Counted from the stretch's first letter, positions 14,772 through 23,096 are shown. The stretch is DNA of 42,778 bases from an uncultured Flavonifractor sp. (GCA_944385575.1 CALWXT010000007.1:1-42778); one strand, 5' to 3'. The notes: a model not told the origin generated them from the letters alone. Translations and numbers: made by a program.

Positions 14772-16391
14772 ATGGACACTATTTTCTACAACGGCGTGAT
14801 CCGCACTCTGGATAAGGCCTATCCCCAGGTCAGCGCTATGGCGGTAAAGGACGGCGTGATCCTCCGCCTGGGCTCCGACGAGGAGATCCTGCCGCTGGCG
14901 GATGAGAACACCCGGAAAATCGACCTGGAAGGCAAGCTGATGCTCCCCGGCTTTTCCGACACCCATCTGCACCTGCTGTTCTATGCCACCTTCAAGCGGC
15001 GCATCGACCTGGTGGACACCAAGAGCTATGAAGAAGTGGTGCGCCTGTGCAAGGCCGACGCGGAGAAGGCCCGCAAGGAGAACCGCTGGGTCATCGGCTG
15101 CAACTTCAACCAGGTCAACTGGAGCGACGTGAACAAGATCCCCGACCGGCACGACCTGGACGCCATCGCGGACGACGTGCCCGTCTTCCTGCAGCGGGCC
15201 TGCGGCCACATCGTCTGCCTGAACACCAAGGCCCTCCAGCTGGCCGGGCTGTGGGACGAGCGGGCGGACACCACCACCCAGACCATGGACTTCGGCGAGG
15301 ACGGCCTGCCCAACGGCTACGTACGTGAGAACTCCGCCATGTGCGTGCAGAGCTGCTGGGAGCGCTTCACCGTCAACGACATCAAGGAGATGCTGGTGAC
15401 CGTCTGCAAGGAGGCGGCCTCCAAGGGCATCGTGCAGGTGCACAGCGACGACTTCAACCTGGTGGCGGACGACGACTTTGCCGACGTGCTCCAGGCCTAT
15501 AAGGAGCTCTCCGAGGAGGGGCGGCTTCCCATCCGGGTCAACGAGCAGATCCGCTTCCGCCGGGCCGACCAGATCCAGCGGTTCCTGGACCTGGGCTACC
15601 GGGCCAACGACACCCTGGGCCGCTTCAAGTTCGGACCCATCAAGTTCCTGTGCGACGGCTCCCTGGGCTCCCACTCGGCGGCCATGCGCCAGCCCTACCG
15701 CAACGATCCGGGCACCAAGGGCCTGCTGCTGTTTGGCGACGAGGAGCTCTACGAGCTGGCCACCATGGCCTATACCAACAGCTTCCATCTGGTGGCCCAC
15801 TGCATCGGCGACGCCTCTCTGGAGCAGATGCTCAACACCATCCAGCGCGTGTCTGAGGAGCACCCCTATCCCGACCGGCGCAACGGCATCATCCACTGCC
15901 AGATCATGGACCAGAAGCAGCAGGACCGCTTCAGGGAGATGAACCTGGTGGCCTATGTCCAGCCGGTATTCATCAAGGCCGACTCCAAGGTGGTGGACGA
16001 CTGCGTGGGGCCGGAGCTGGGCAAGCAGAGCTACAACTGGCGCCGGTACGAGGACCTTGGGGTCCACATGTGCGGCGGCTCGGACTGCCCGGTGGAGCCC
16101 TTCGACGTGCTGCCCAACCTGTATTACGCGGTTACCCGGAAGGACGGGCGGGACGGCACGGCCTGGTACCCCGAAAACGGCGTGACGCTGGAGGAAGCGG
16201 TGGAGATGTTTACCAGCGAAGCCGCCTACGCCTCCTACGATGAGGATAAGTACGGCACGCTGACGGTGGGCAAGTACGCCGACCTGGTGGTGCTGGACCG
16301 CAATATTTTTGAGCGTCCCCTGGAGGAACTGTTTGATACCCAGGTTATGCTGACTATGGTAGAGGGAGAGATCGTGTATCAGCGCGGCTGA
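14772..16391 (+). CDS. YtcJ-like amidohydrolase family protein
   Basis: A 539-aa amidohydrolase of the YtcJ/AepA subgroup. It has LPGFSDTHLHL with His65 and His67, then GFSDTH-like spacing, VHSDDFN, KFLCDGSLGSHSAAM (subgroup hallmark), HCIGDASLEQML, IIHCQIMD and GGSDCPVEPF. The C-terminal LTVGKYADLVVLDRNIF is the usual sandwich-domain end. The start at 14772 has GAAGGAGGAAG upstream. Experimentally known relatives act on N-substituted formamides or acyl-amino compounds; the substrate here is unknown. It is cotranscribed with the preceding amidohydrolase and the BrnQ carrier, suggesting two sequential hydrolyses in one degradation route. Confidence 0.85.
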   Translation: MDTIFYNGVIRTLDKAYPQVSAMAVKDGVILRLGSDEEILPLADENTRKIDLEGKLMLPGFSDTHLHLLFYATFKRRIDLVDTKSYEEVVRLCKADAEKARKENRWVIGCNFNQVNWSDVNKIPDRHDLDAIADDVPVFLQRACGHIVCLNTKALQLAGLWDERADTTTQTMDFGEDGLPNGYVRENSAMCVQSCWERFTVNDIKEMLVTVCKEAASKGIVQVHSDDFNLVADDDFADVLQAYKELSEEGRLPIRVNEQIRFRRADQIQRFLDLGYRANDTLGRFKFGPIKFLCDGSLGSHSAAMRQPYRNDPGTKGLLLFGDEELYELATMAYTNSFHLVAHCIGDASLEQMLNTIQRVSEEHPYPDRRNGIIHCQIMDQKQQDRFREMNLVAYVQPVFIKADSKVVDDCVGPELGKQSYNWRRYEDLGVHMCGGSDCPVEPFDVLPNLYYAVTRKDGRDGTAWYPENGVTLEEAVEMFTSEAAYASYDEDKYGTLTVGKYADLVVLDRNIFERPLEELFDTQVMLTMVEGEIVYQRG

Positions 16392-16428
16392 GAGAGCGGC
16401 TGCGCAATGAGACAAGGAGGGATCATGT

Positions 16429-17757
16429 ATGAAAAAGAATCATTGGGGAATTGACAGTGTGGTAGTAGGTTTGGCCCTGTTTTCCACCATGTTTGGTGCG
16501 GGCAACCTGATCTTCCCGCCCCAGATCGGCCTGTCCACCGGCACCCAGTGGGTCCTGGGCGCCATCGGCATCCTGATCACCGGCGTTATCCTGCCTGTCA
16601 CCGCCTTCTGGGCGGTCAACAACGTGGGCGACGTGAGAACCCTGATGGGCCACGTCCATCCCAAGTTCTACGACTGGTTTTATGTGATCGGCTGCATCCT
16701 GGTAGGCATGGGTTCCACCCTGCCCCGCTCCGGCGCCACCACCCATGAGCTGGCCATTCAGCCCCTGTTCCCCAACGTGCCTATCTGGGTGACTATGATC
16801 GTGTTCTTCGCACTGGTGCTGTTTTTCGCCATCGACAAAAACTCCGTGGTGGATAAGCTGGGCAAGTACCTCACCCCCCTGCTGCTGATCATGCTGGCCA
16901 TCGTCCTCATCAAGGGCGTGGTGTCTCCCATCGGCACGCCTCTGGAAGTTGACAACCCCAACCCCGTAACCTCCTCCATGCTGACCGGCTACCTCACCGG
17001 CGACCTGACCGTGGGCCTGATGTGTGCCAACGTCTTTATCAGCGGCCTGGTCATGAAGGGACATAAGGACGAGAAGGAGCGCAGACGCTGCGGCGTCCTG
17101 GTGGGCCTGGTCAGCGTTGCCTCCCTGGGCACCATCTATGTCATGCTCACCTACATCGGCGCCACCGGCGGCGCGTACTATGACCTGAGCACCCCCCAGA
17201 CCACCCTGCTCTCCGGCCTGATCGGCCAGGCCCTGGGCGGCGTGGGCATGGCGTGCATGGGCATGGCTGTGGGCCTGGCCTGCCTGACCACCGCTGTGGG
17301 CATCGGCACCACCGGCGCCATGGTGGTCAACGAAGTGTCCAAGGGCAAGATCCCCTACCGCCTGTGGATCGTCGTGGTGTGCGTGGTGGGCGCTGTGTTC
17401 GGCTCCTTCGGCGTGCAGAGCATCATCGACTACGTCACCCCCATCTTCCTCATCATGTACCCCATCTGCATCGTCTTCACCGTGCTGGGCCTGGTTGACA
17501 GATGGATTCCCAACGACGGTGTGTATAAGGGCGGCATCATCGTCTCCGGCGTGGTAAGCGTGGGCGACGCCATCCTCAGCGTGGCGCCCAACCTCACCGG
17601 CCTGCGCAGCTTTATGAGCATCATCCCCCTGTTCGAGCAGGGCTTCTCCTGGCTGATCCCCACCATTATCGGCATGATCGTGGGCGGCATCATCTGCCGC
17701 GGCAAGCCCCGCTACTACTGCCAGCTGCCGGCTGAGACGGAAGCTGCCGGCAACTGA
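16429..17757 (+). CDS. brnQ: branched-chain amino acid:cation symporter, BrnQ/LIVCS family
   Basis: A 442-aa membrane protein with about 12 hydrophobic segments. FSTMFGAGNLIFPPQIGL near the N-terminus is the family hallmark. STLPRSGATTHELAI and AVGIGTTGAMVVNE follow in the positions usual for LIVCS transporters. Characterised members import Leu, Ile and Val with Na+ or H+. Membership in this catabolic operon suggests it may take up the substrate itself or export a released branched-chain amino acid; this is inference. AAGGAGGGATC lies ahead of ATG 16429. An ATG 4 nt earlier is out of frame. A strong terminator follows. Confidence 0.9.
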   Translation: MKKNHWGIDSVVVGLALFSTMFGAGNLIFPPQIGLSTGTQWVLGAIGILITGVILPVTAFWAVNNVGDVRTLMGHVHPKFYDWFYVIGCILVGMGSTLPRSGATTHELAIQPLFPNVPIWVTMIVFFALVLFFAIDKNSVVDKLGKYLTPLLLIMLAIVLIKGVVSPIGTPLEVDNPNPVTSSMLTGYLTGDLTVGLMCANVFISGLVMKGHKDEKERRRCGVLVGLVSVASLGTIYVMLTYIGATGGAYYDLSTPQTTLLSGLIGQALGGVGMACMGMAVGLACLTTAVGIGTTGAMVVNEVSKGKIPYRLWIVVVCVVGAVFGSFGVQSIIDYVTPIFLIMYPICIVFTVLGLVDRWIPNDGVYKGGIIVSGVVSVGDAILSVAPNLTGLRSFMSIIPLFEQGFSWLIPTIIGMIVGGIICRGKPRYYCQLPAETEAAGN

Positions 17758-17772
17758 TTTCTCATCCAGCAC

Positions 17773-17808
17773 GCCCCGCGGCAGAGCCGGACGGCCCTGC
17801 CGCGGGGC
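17773..17808 (+). terminator. intrinsic terminator after brnQ
   Basis: GCCCCGCGGCAG and CTGCCGCGGGGC form a 12-bp GC-rich stem with a 12-nt loop, followed by CTTTC. The T-run is short, so read-through into the DMT transporter gene is possible. Confidence 0.7.
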
Positions 17809-17829
17809 CTTTCAAAGAGAAGGTGCGCT

Positions 17830-18759
17830 ATGAGCCAAACCAAATCCATTTTGACCAGACCGTGGGTGGTGGGCCTGGCGGCGTCTTTCTGCTGCCTGCT
17901 CTGGGGCAGCGCGTTCCCGGCCGTGAAGATCGGCTATCAGCTGCTGGGGATCGGCGGGGAGGATTCCGCCGCCCAGATCGTCTATGCCGGTCTGCGCTTT
18001 TTTATCGCGGGAATCCTGATCGTGCTGTTCAAATGCGGGAAGGAGCGGCGGCTGGTACTGCCCGGAAAGCACGCCTGGCCCCTGATCATCAAGCTGGGCC
18101 TGGTCCAGACCGCCGTCCAGTATTTCTTCTTTTATATCGGCATGGCCCATACCTCCGGCGTGAAGGGGTCGGTCATCACCGCCTCCAACGTGTTCTGGGC
18201 CATCCTGATCTCCGCCCTGATCTTCCGCTTTGAGCGCCTGGGCGCCAAAAAGCTCCTGGGCTGCCTGTGCGGCTTTCTGGGCGTGGTGGTCATCAACCTC
18301 TCCGGCGGCTCCCTGGCCGGCGGCCTTACGCTGGAAGGGGAGGGCGCCATCTTTCTGGCGGCTGTGGCCAACGGTCTGGCGGTGTCCATGTTCAAGTCCT
18401 ACTCCGCCCATGAGGACACCTTTGTCCTGTGCGGCTATCAGTTCGTCCTGGGCGGTCTGCTGCTGATCGCCGGCGGCCTGGCCGGCGGAGGCGGGATCAC
18501 GACCTTTGACGGGCCGTCCCTGCTGATCCTGGGCTATATGGGCGTGCTCTCCGCGGTGGCCTATACCATCTGGAGCGTCCTGACCAAGTATAATCCGGTG
18601 GCCAGCGTGGCCATTTACGGCTTTTTGAATCCCGTGTTCGGAGTGCTCCTTTCCGCCCTCCTGCTGGGCGAACAGAACCAGGCCTTTACCATTTACGGGC
18701 TTCTGGCCCTGCTGCTGGTCTGCCTGGGTATTTTCATGGTCAACCGGTCCAACCCATAA
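17830..18759 (+). CDS. DMT-superfamily transporter, EamA type
   Basis: A 309-aa membrane protein with about ten hydrophobic segments in two EamA repeats (~15-150 and ~165-305). Typical pieces are LLWGSAFPAVKIGYQL, SGVKGSVITASNVFWAILISALIF and VASVAIYGFLNPVFGVLLSALLLGE. EamA proteins usually export amino acids or other metabolites. AGAGAAGGTG lies ahead of the ATG. It is 70 nt after brnQ and may belong to the same regulon through partial read-through; its substrate is not predictable. Confidence 0.87.
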   Translation: MSQTKSILTRPWVVGLAASFCCLLWGSAFPAVKIGYQLLGIGGEDSAAQIVYAGLRFFIAGILIVLFKCGKERRLVLPGKHAWPLIIKLGLVQTAVQYFFFYIGMAHTSGVKGSVITASNVFWAILISALIFRFERLGAKKLLGCLCGFLGVVVINLSGGSLAGGLTLEGEGAIFLAAVANGLAVSMFKSYSAHEDTFVLCGYQFVLGGLLLIAGGLAGGGGITTFDGPSLLILGYMGVLSAVAYTIWSVLTKYNPVASVAIYGFLNPVFGVLLSALLLGEQNQAFTIYGLLALLLVCLGIFMVNRSNP

Positions 18760-18788
18760 AAAAATCCCCCGTCAGGGGGATTTTTTTT
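18759..18788. terminator. bidirectional intrinsic terminator
   Basis: AAAAAATCCCCC, loop GTCA, GGGGGATTTTTTTT: a symmetrical stem with A- and T-tracts on both sides, between convergent genes. Confidence 0.9.
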
Positions 18789-18793
18789 ATGGG

Positions 18794-20833
18794 TCAGGAA
18801 AACAGCCCGGCAGGCACCGCATAGAGGGCGGCATAGTCCGGATAGAGGGCGGTGAGGGTGTCGGAAATGGCCTGATACTCCTCCCGGGTGATCTCCCGGG
18901 TCCGCTCATAGACATAGACCGTCACCCCGTCCTCCAGGGGGAAGGACTGCTCCAGCCGGCGGTAGGCGGTGCCGATGCCCGTGCCGTCCAGCACCGGCTG
19001 GGCCAGCACGGTGAGGATGTGCTGGTTGTCCGCGCCCAGGTGGGTCTGCACCGGATCGGCCACGATGAGGTAGTCGGCGGTGAGGGCATTCCAGGCGAAG
19101 CCGTCCCGCTTGTCCACCGTGCCAAAGTAGGTGATGGAGGTGGCAGGCCCGCCGGAGGCGGGAATGTTCAGGGAGCGCAGGGTATTGTCGTAGATACTGG
19201 AATTAAAGGTAAAGGAGGAGGCGAGCACGACCACCGTCTTCTGCTCCCCGGCCGACAGGCTGTCCACATACACCCGCAGGGCCACCAGCTGGGCCAGGTC
19301 GGTGCGCTGGGTGGGCACATAGGTGAAGGCGGGCAGCGGGTCGGGCACCTTGATCTCCGACGGGTGGGAGGGCTGAGGCCGGGGCAGGAAGGAGCTGCCC
19401 AGCGTGCACAGAGCCAGCGCCCAGGGCACCCACCGGACGCGCCCCCGCTCCGGCAGCAGCTCCATGCCGCCCGCCAGGGCGAAGCAGAAGGCGGGCAGGT
19501 AGAGCAGCAGGTGCTGCTGCCCGTGGGACTGGATGCGGGTAAAGAGGAACAGGCAGAGCACCGGCTGGCACAGGCACAGCAGCGCGCCGTACCGGCTTTT
19601 GGGCCGGATCAGCAGGAAGATGACGCACACCAGGGCCACCGCCAGCATGAGATAGCCGTAGTAGCGGCACAGCATCACCAGGTCGATCCACCGGCCCTGG
19701 TCGTAGGCGGAATAGGTGTCGGCGTAGTTGGCCGAGAGCACCTGGCTCACCACGAAGCTCTGGCCGAAGAACAGGCTGAATCCCACCCCGGTCACCGCCA
19801 TGGTGAGGAAGGACTTCCACTGGCTCCGCCGGACCAGCAGGGCCAGGAAGGCGGCTACCCCGAAGGAGACGGTGAAGAAGAAAAAGTACCGCCGCAGCAG
19901 GAATACCAGGGTGAGCAGCGCCCCGGCCAGAATGCCCCGGGCGGCCTGGGGCCGGGATTCGTCGGTGTAGATCAGAAACGCCCAGATCCCCGCGCCGGCG
20001 GCGGCCACATCCACAAAGCCGGTGAGGGCGGTGTAGAGCAGCATGGGCGTGGCACAGCACAGCAGGATGCCGCCGTGGCGGCTTCTCCACCCCAGCACCA
20101 GCATGCCCAGCTGGGTGGGCAGCACGTACAGGTTCACCGCGGCGAACAGGAACACATACCGGTTGGTGCCCAGCAGGCGCATTACCAGGGACAGGGGGAA
20201 GGAGAGCAGGTAGTTGTACTCCTGGGTGATGACGCTCTCCGCCACCAGCCGCAGCTGCCCAAGGCCAAGGTTCTGCCCCGCCAGCATGGTGCTGGAACTC
20301 CAGTAGATGTTGGTGTCCCAGTAGTACACCTCGGCGCTGCCCGTGCAGTAGAGGGCGGTGACGATATTGACCACCAGCACCACAGCCAGAAACACGGTGC
20401 CCCGGGGCATGGGGATCTTTCCAAAGGCTTTCCCCGCCCACACCAGGGCCAGCACCACGCAGGAGAAGAACAGCCCGCTGCCCGCCGCGCACAGCAGGCG
20501 GAAGGGGGCGGAGCCGATGGCCATATCTCCTACGTTGAACAGCTTGAAGCTGGTGTCCAGCAGGGCGCCCGGCACAAAGGCGGCGGCCGCCAGCAGGGCG
20601 GTCTTCCATGTGGGGCCGAAGGGGAGAAGGAAGCGGCGGGGGACCTCCAGCCGCCGGGCGGCCAGCAGCACCGCCCCGGTCAGCACCGCCGCCAGGGCCG
20701 GGATGGCCAGGCTGGGGATGCGTCCGTACAAAAGTGCCCACAGCCGGATCAGCACCAGGCCCGATAAAACGATCCAGGCCCCTCCCCAGGCCAGGTACGG
20801 GAGGGGCCGGATGGAACCTTTATTTTGCTTCAT
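18794..20833 (-). CDS. large polytopic membrane protein, GT-C (GT39-like) architecture
   Basis: A 679-aa protein with about 11-13 hydrophobic segments over residues 10-490, followed by a ~180-residue soluble C-terminal domain. The order and the acidic loop VYYWDTNIYWSSS after an early helix resemble GT-C glycosyltransferases, which move sugars from polyprenyl phosphates outside the membrane; the acceptor is unknown and no family motif proves this. The C-terminal part (ADYLIVADPVQTHLG, VTVYVYERTREIT) resembles the extracytoplasmic domain of such enzymes. The ATG overlaps the HIT gene stop by one base (TGATG), so translation is coupled. The functional link to a HIT hydrolase is unclear. Confidence 0.65.
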   Translation of the reverse strand: MKQNKGSIRPLPYLAWGGAWIVLSGLVLIRLWALLYGRIPSLAIPALAAVLTGAVLLAARRLEVPRRFLLPFGPTWKTALLAAAAFVPGALLDTSFKLFNVGDMAIGSAPFRLLCAAGSGLFFSCVVLALVWAGKAFGKIPMPRGTVFLAVVLVVNIVTALYCTGSAEVYYWDTNIYWSSSTMLAGQNLGLGQLRLVAESVITQEYNYLLSFPLSLVMRLLGTNRYVFLFAAVNLYVLPTQLGMLVLGWRSRHGGILLCCATPMLLYTALTGFVDVAAAGAGIWAFLIYTDESRPQAARGILAGALLTLVFLLRRYFFFFTVSFGVAAFLALLVRRSQWKSFLTMAVTGVGFSLFFGQSFVVSQVLSANYADTYSAYDQGRWIDLVMLCRYYGYLMLAVALVCVIFLLIRPKSRYGALLCLCQPVLCLFLFTRIQSHGQQHLLLYLPAFCFALAGGMELLPERGRVRWVPWALALCTLGSSFLPRPQPSHPSEIKVPDPLPAFTYVPTQRTDLAQLVALRVYVDSLSAGEQKTVVVLASSFTFNSSIYDNTLRSLNIPASGGPATSITYFGTVDKRDGFAWNALTADYLIVADPVQTHLGADNQHILTVLAQPVLDGTGIGTAYRRLEQSFPLEDGVTVYVYERTREITREEYQAISDTLTALYPDYAALYAVPAGLFS

Positions 20834-21171
20834 CAGCCGGGAGGCCAGGTCATGTCCCGTCCGGCCAGGACGTGGAAGTGCAGGTGGGCCACGCTCTGCC
20901 CCGCCTGGGGCCCGCAGTTGGACACCACCCGGAAGTCGGTAATGCCCATCTCCCGGGTCACCTTGGAAATGACCTCAAAGGCGTGGGCCACCACCGCGGA
21001 GTTCTCCGCCGTGATCTCGCCGCAGGAGCCGATGTGGGCCTTGGGGATCACCAGGAAGTGAGTGGGCGCCTGGGGGTCGATGTCGTAAAAGGCATAGACC
21101 AGCTCATCCTCATAGACCTTGTTGGAGGGGATCTCACCCGCCGCGATCTTACAGAACAGACAGTCGCTCAT
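20833..21171 (-). CDS. HIT family protein (HinT-like nucleotide hydrolase)
   Basis: A 112-aa histidine-triad protein. The triad HLHFHVLAG places His96, His98 and His100 in order, and C4/C7 (CLFCKI) are the zinc ligands of many HinT proteins. The family hydrolyses purine nucleoside phosphoramidates such as AMP-lysine in the cytosol. Usual length and complete motifs. AAAGGAGG lies 6 nt upstream of the ATG. It is first in a two-gene unit with the large membrane protein. Confidence 0.93.
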   Translation of the reverse strand: MSDCLFCKIAAGEIPSNKVYEDELVYAFYDIDPQAPTHFLVIPKAHIGSCGEITAENSAVVAHAFEVISKVTREMGITDFRVVSNCGPQAGQSVAHLHFHVLAGRDMTWPPG

Positions 21172-21224
21172 AAGCTGCCTCCTTTGATACAGAATATGGG
21201 GCCTGAAAAATCCCCACTATTTTT

Positions 21225-21253
21225 ATTTTATACCAAAGCCCGGCAAAGGGCAA
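21225..21253 (-). promoter_or_regulatory. candidate sigma-A promoter of the HIT gene
   Basis: Minus-strand -35 TTGCCC (21253-21248), 17 nt, -10 TAAAAT (21230-21225), about 55 nt before the ATG. A moderate match. Confidence 0.45.
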
Positions 21254-21299
21254 GCCTTCCGTCGGAAAGAAAAAATAAGTAATTTCACACAAAAACCTA

Positions 21300-21328
21300 T
21301 TGACAAACATAGGGTCTGGTAGTACAAT
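21300..21328 (+). promoter_or_regulatory. strong sigma-A promoter of the candidate large RNA
   Basis: A consensus -35 TTGACA (21300-21305) and near-consensus -10 TACAAT (21323-21328) with a 17-nt spacer. No gene starts downstream on this strand within 1.9 kb, so it must drive a non-coding transcript. Confidence 0.8.
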
Positions 21329-21334
21329 ATAGCC

Positions 21335-21838
21335 AGAAAGAAAGAGAAAGAGGTGTCCCCGATGTACTAAGCAGCGTCGGATCCCAGATGAGAAGAAGGA
21401 CCACCCAACTCAGACAAGGAAGCCGATGAGCCGACCTTACTGAGCGTGCAGAACCCAGAGCTCGGGAGGTGAAGCCAGAGGGTAGCTTGCAAGAGGGAAG
21501 CAGAGTCCGGAAGCTCATAGGGTGAAGATAGATTCCATCTCGCGTCTCATTCTTTTCATGCCGGGCTGCGGCAGTCGGTGAAACCTGAAGCTCCAGTTTC
21601 CCACGTATTCCCAACCGATTCAATGAAGTGAAGCGCACCCAATGGAAAACCTCTGAAGTGGAATTCGCTGAAGACGGAAACCAAGTGCCAATGCGTTGTG
21701 AGAAACCGAGATCCATGGCAGTTTCAAGTGATCCGAACCAAAGCACGGTAAATCTGCAGAAAGTAAGAGGTAGCGCAAGTGATTGAACCCCAGGTCGAAA
21801 AGTAGCCCCCCGGTCACGTTGGATGGCCGGGGGGTTGT
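21335..21838 (+). ncRNA. candidate large structured non-coding RNA (~500 nt), family not recognised
   Basis: The stretch between the strong promoter and a GC-rich hairpin has no long reading frame with an RBS. Its composition (purine-rich, many GAAG/GAAA) differs from flanking genes. Possible long-range pairing joins TCGGATC (21377-21383) to GATCCGA (21731-21737), with GCAG/CTGC and TACT/AGTA extending outward. Internal helices include TCGGT/ACCGA (21575-21579 with 21614-21618) around a GAAAC-CTG/CAG-TTTC hairpin, GCCG/CGGC (21560-21572), CGCA/TGCG and TGCCA/TGGCA. TGAAG recurs at least seven times. The 3' end is CCCCCCGG/CCGGGGGG (21806-21834) followed by TTGTGCT. It does not show RNase P, tmRNA, 6S or SRP signatures. 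It may belong to a named large-RNA family I cannot recall by sequence. Confidence 0.6.
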
Positions 21839-21998
21839 GCTATATATAGAGGGTTGTGATAAACAGCTCCCGTCCCCGCCGGGAGGCCCTGGGGGGCCTC
21901 CGGGGGGAATGGATTCCCCCCGGAAGAGGCGGCGCGCAAAGCGCCCAGCCTGCCCGCAGGCAGGCTCCGCCTCTGTCGGGGGGTTGTGCTATATATAG
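21828..21998. repeat. palindromic element between 22-bp direct repeats
   Basis: Identical 22-bp copies lie at 21828-21849 and 21977-21998. Each begins CGGGGGGTTGTGC and includes the 3' arm and tail of the RNA terminator. The 127 bp between them hold three back-to-back hairpins: GGAGGCCC/GGGCCTCC (about 21881-21900), CCGGGGGGAAT/ATTCCCCCCGG (21900-21922), and AGAGGCGG/CCGCCTCT (21925-21932 with 21967-21974) enclosing GCCTGC/GCAGGC. This looks like a non-coding repeat unit inserted or duplicated at the RNA's 3' end. Confidence 0.65.
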
Positions 21999-22012
21999 GG
22001 GTTTTTCCAAAC

Positions 22013-22291
22013 TCAATGCCGCAGCGCATCCAGTCTGGACAAAAACTTTTTTCGACGGAAGATCATAAACTTGTAGGAGCTGCCGCTTTTCAGCATAAAT
22101 GTGACGGTTGGGAAACAGAAAGCCCAGCCTGTTTCCAGCCGTGCGATCCCACTGTACGGGATCTCCAGATGCCGGTATTTAGGCTCTACCGTAGCTTTAT
22201 CCGTCCTGTACAGCACCTTGTCGCTTTGCAGATAAATGGCGCCGCCAAGGACACCCTCATGGAAGAAACTTGCCGTAAAAGCATCTTTCAT
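22013..22291 (-). CDS. small GRAM/PH-like domain protein
   Basis: A 92-aa soluble protein. GAIYLQSDKVLYRTDK, IPYSGIARLETGW and VTFMLKSGSSYKFMIF follow the strand pattern of GRAM/bacterial PH-like domains (a display strand, a charged turn and a final strand-helix). No catalytic motif is visible and the function is unknown. It starts 18 nt after the HD-domain gene and is probably its operon partner. The RBS is weak. Its 3' end lies against the palindromic repeat region, which may help end transcription. Confidence 0.6.
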   Translation of the reverse strand: MKDAFTASFFHEGVLGGAIYLQSDKVLYRTDKATVEPKYRHLEIPYSGIARLETGWAFCFPTVTFMLKSGSSYKFMIFRRKKFLSRLDALRH

Positions 22292-22309
22292 ATCTGCCCT
22301 GATCCCTTG

Positions 22310-22972
22310 TTACAAAAGCGTCAGCCCGTTGATGTCCAGCTTGAAGGTGAGCTTCAGGTATTCCGCCGCCCGGCGGCACAGCAGCATCCGCTCCAGGAAG
22401 ATCTCAAAGTAGTCCATGACCGCGCAGAACTCGGTGTTGATGGACAGGGAGAGGGTAATGGTGGCCTTGTCCGGGTCCAGGGTCAGTTCGGAGCGCTCGG
22501 CGGCGTAATTCACCCGGTCGTGGATGTCGAAGCTCTTGTGGTCCTTATTGCGCACCCGGCTGCGGCGCACGTCGGTCTTGTCGGCCAGGATGAGGGCGGC
22601 GGCCACCGGATTGACCGGGAAGGCGGTGGGGTCGTCGTGGTGGCCGATGGCGGTGATGACGGCGGCCACACCGGCAGGGGACATGCCCATCTTGTCCAGA
22701 ATGCGGAAGGCCATCACCGCGCCGGTCTCGGCGTGGTCGTGGCGGTTGACCACGTTGCCGATGTCGTGCATGAAGCCTGCGATGCGGGCCAGCTCCTGCT
22801 CGTCCTTGCTGTACCCCAGCTGCTCCAGGATCTGAGCGGCCAGATGGGCGCAGCGGGTCACATGGGCGAAGCTGTGTTCGGTAAAGCCGAGGGCCGACAG
22901 GGACTGGTCAGCCTGGGTGATGTAGGTGCGGATCTCCTCAGATTGGCGCACCATGTCATAGGTGATATACAC
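22310..22972 (-). CDS. HD-domain phosphohydrolase-like protein
   Basis: A 220-aa protein with an HD domain: HVTRCAHLAAQIL, then the HD pair in GFMHDIGNVVNRHDHAE, GHHDDP and a following Asp in ILADKTDV. HD proteins are metal-dependent phosphohydrolases of nucleotides or RNA; the substrate is not evident. The start is taken as GTG 22972 (VYITYDMVRQ), because AAAGGAGGG lies ~9 nt upstream; the ATG at 23005 lies before this RBS. The C-terminal ~70 residues (LTLDPDKATITLSLSINTEF) form an extra domain seen in related Firmicute proteins. First gene of a unit with the GRAM-like gene. Confidence 0.8.
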   Translation of the reverse strand: MYITYDMVRQSEEIRTYITQADQSLSALGFTEHSFAHVTRCAHLAAQILEQLGYSKDEQELARIAGFMHDIGNVVNRHDHAETGAVMAFRILDKMGMSPAGVAAVITAIGHHDDPTAFPVNPVAAALILADKTDVRRSRVRNKDHKSFDIHDRVNYAAERSELTLDPDKATITLSLSINTEFCAVMDYFEIFLERMLLCRRAAEYLKLTFKLDINGLTLL

Positions 22973-23010
22973 GGGAAGTCTCCCTCCTTTATTGACGGTC
23001 TGCATGTCTT

Positions 23011-23039
23011 ATGATATCCAAGTGGGGGCCTTTTTTCAA
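23011..23039 (-). promoter_or_regulatory. sigma-A promoter of the HD-domain gene
   Basis: Minus-strand -35 TTGAAA (23039-23034), 17 nt, -10 TATCAT (23016-23011), about 40 nt ahead of the GTG start. Confidence 0.55.
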
Positions 23040-23063
23040 CCGGTTTTGTAAGAAAAACGGCCC

Positions 23064-23092
23064 TTGCCAGAAAAGAGGAAAACTGGTATAAT
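23064..23092 (+). promoter_or_regulatory. sigma-A promoter of the lar/nickel operon
   Basis: -35 TTGCCA (23064-23069), 17 nt, -10 TATAAT (23087-23092). It directly precedes the folded leader. Confidence 0.75.
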
Positions 23093-23096
23093 GAAA

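Noticed and set aside
21297..21746. 149-codon minus-strand frame over the candidate RNA
   Set aside because: No RBS and no protein-like composition; it lies antisense to sequence with RNA-like pairing, promoter and terminator on the plus strand.
21335..21838. RNase P RNA, tmRNA, group II intron or 6S RNA
   Set aside because: The RNase P core motif (GAGGAAAGTC), the tmRNA CCA end, intron domain V and the 6S long-hairpin layout were looked for by eye and not seen.
21814..22068. Short open frames across the palindromic repeat region
   Set aside because: They come from GC-rich hairpins, lack RBS, and do not resemble proteins.
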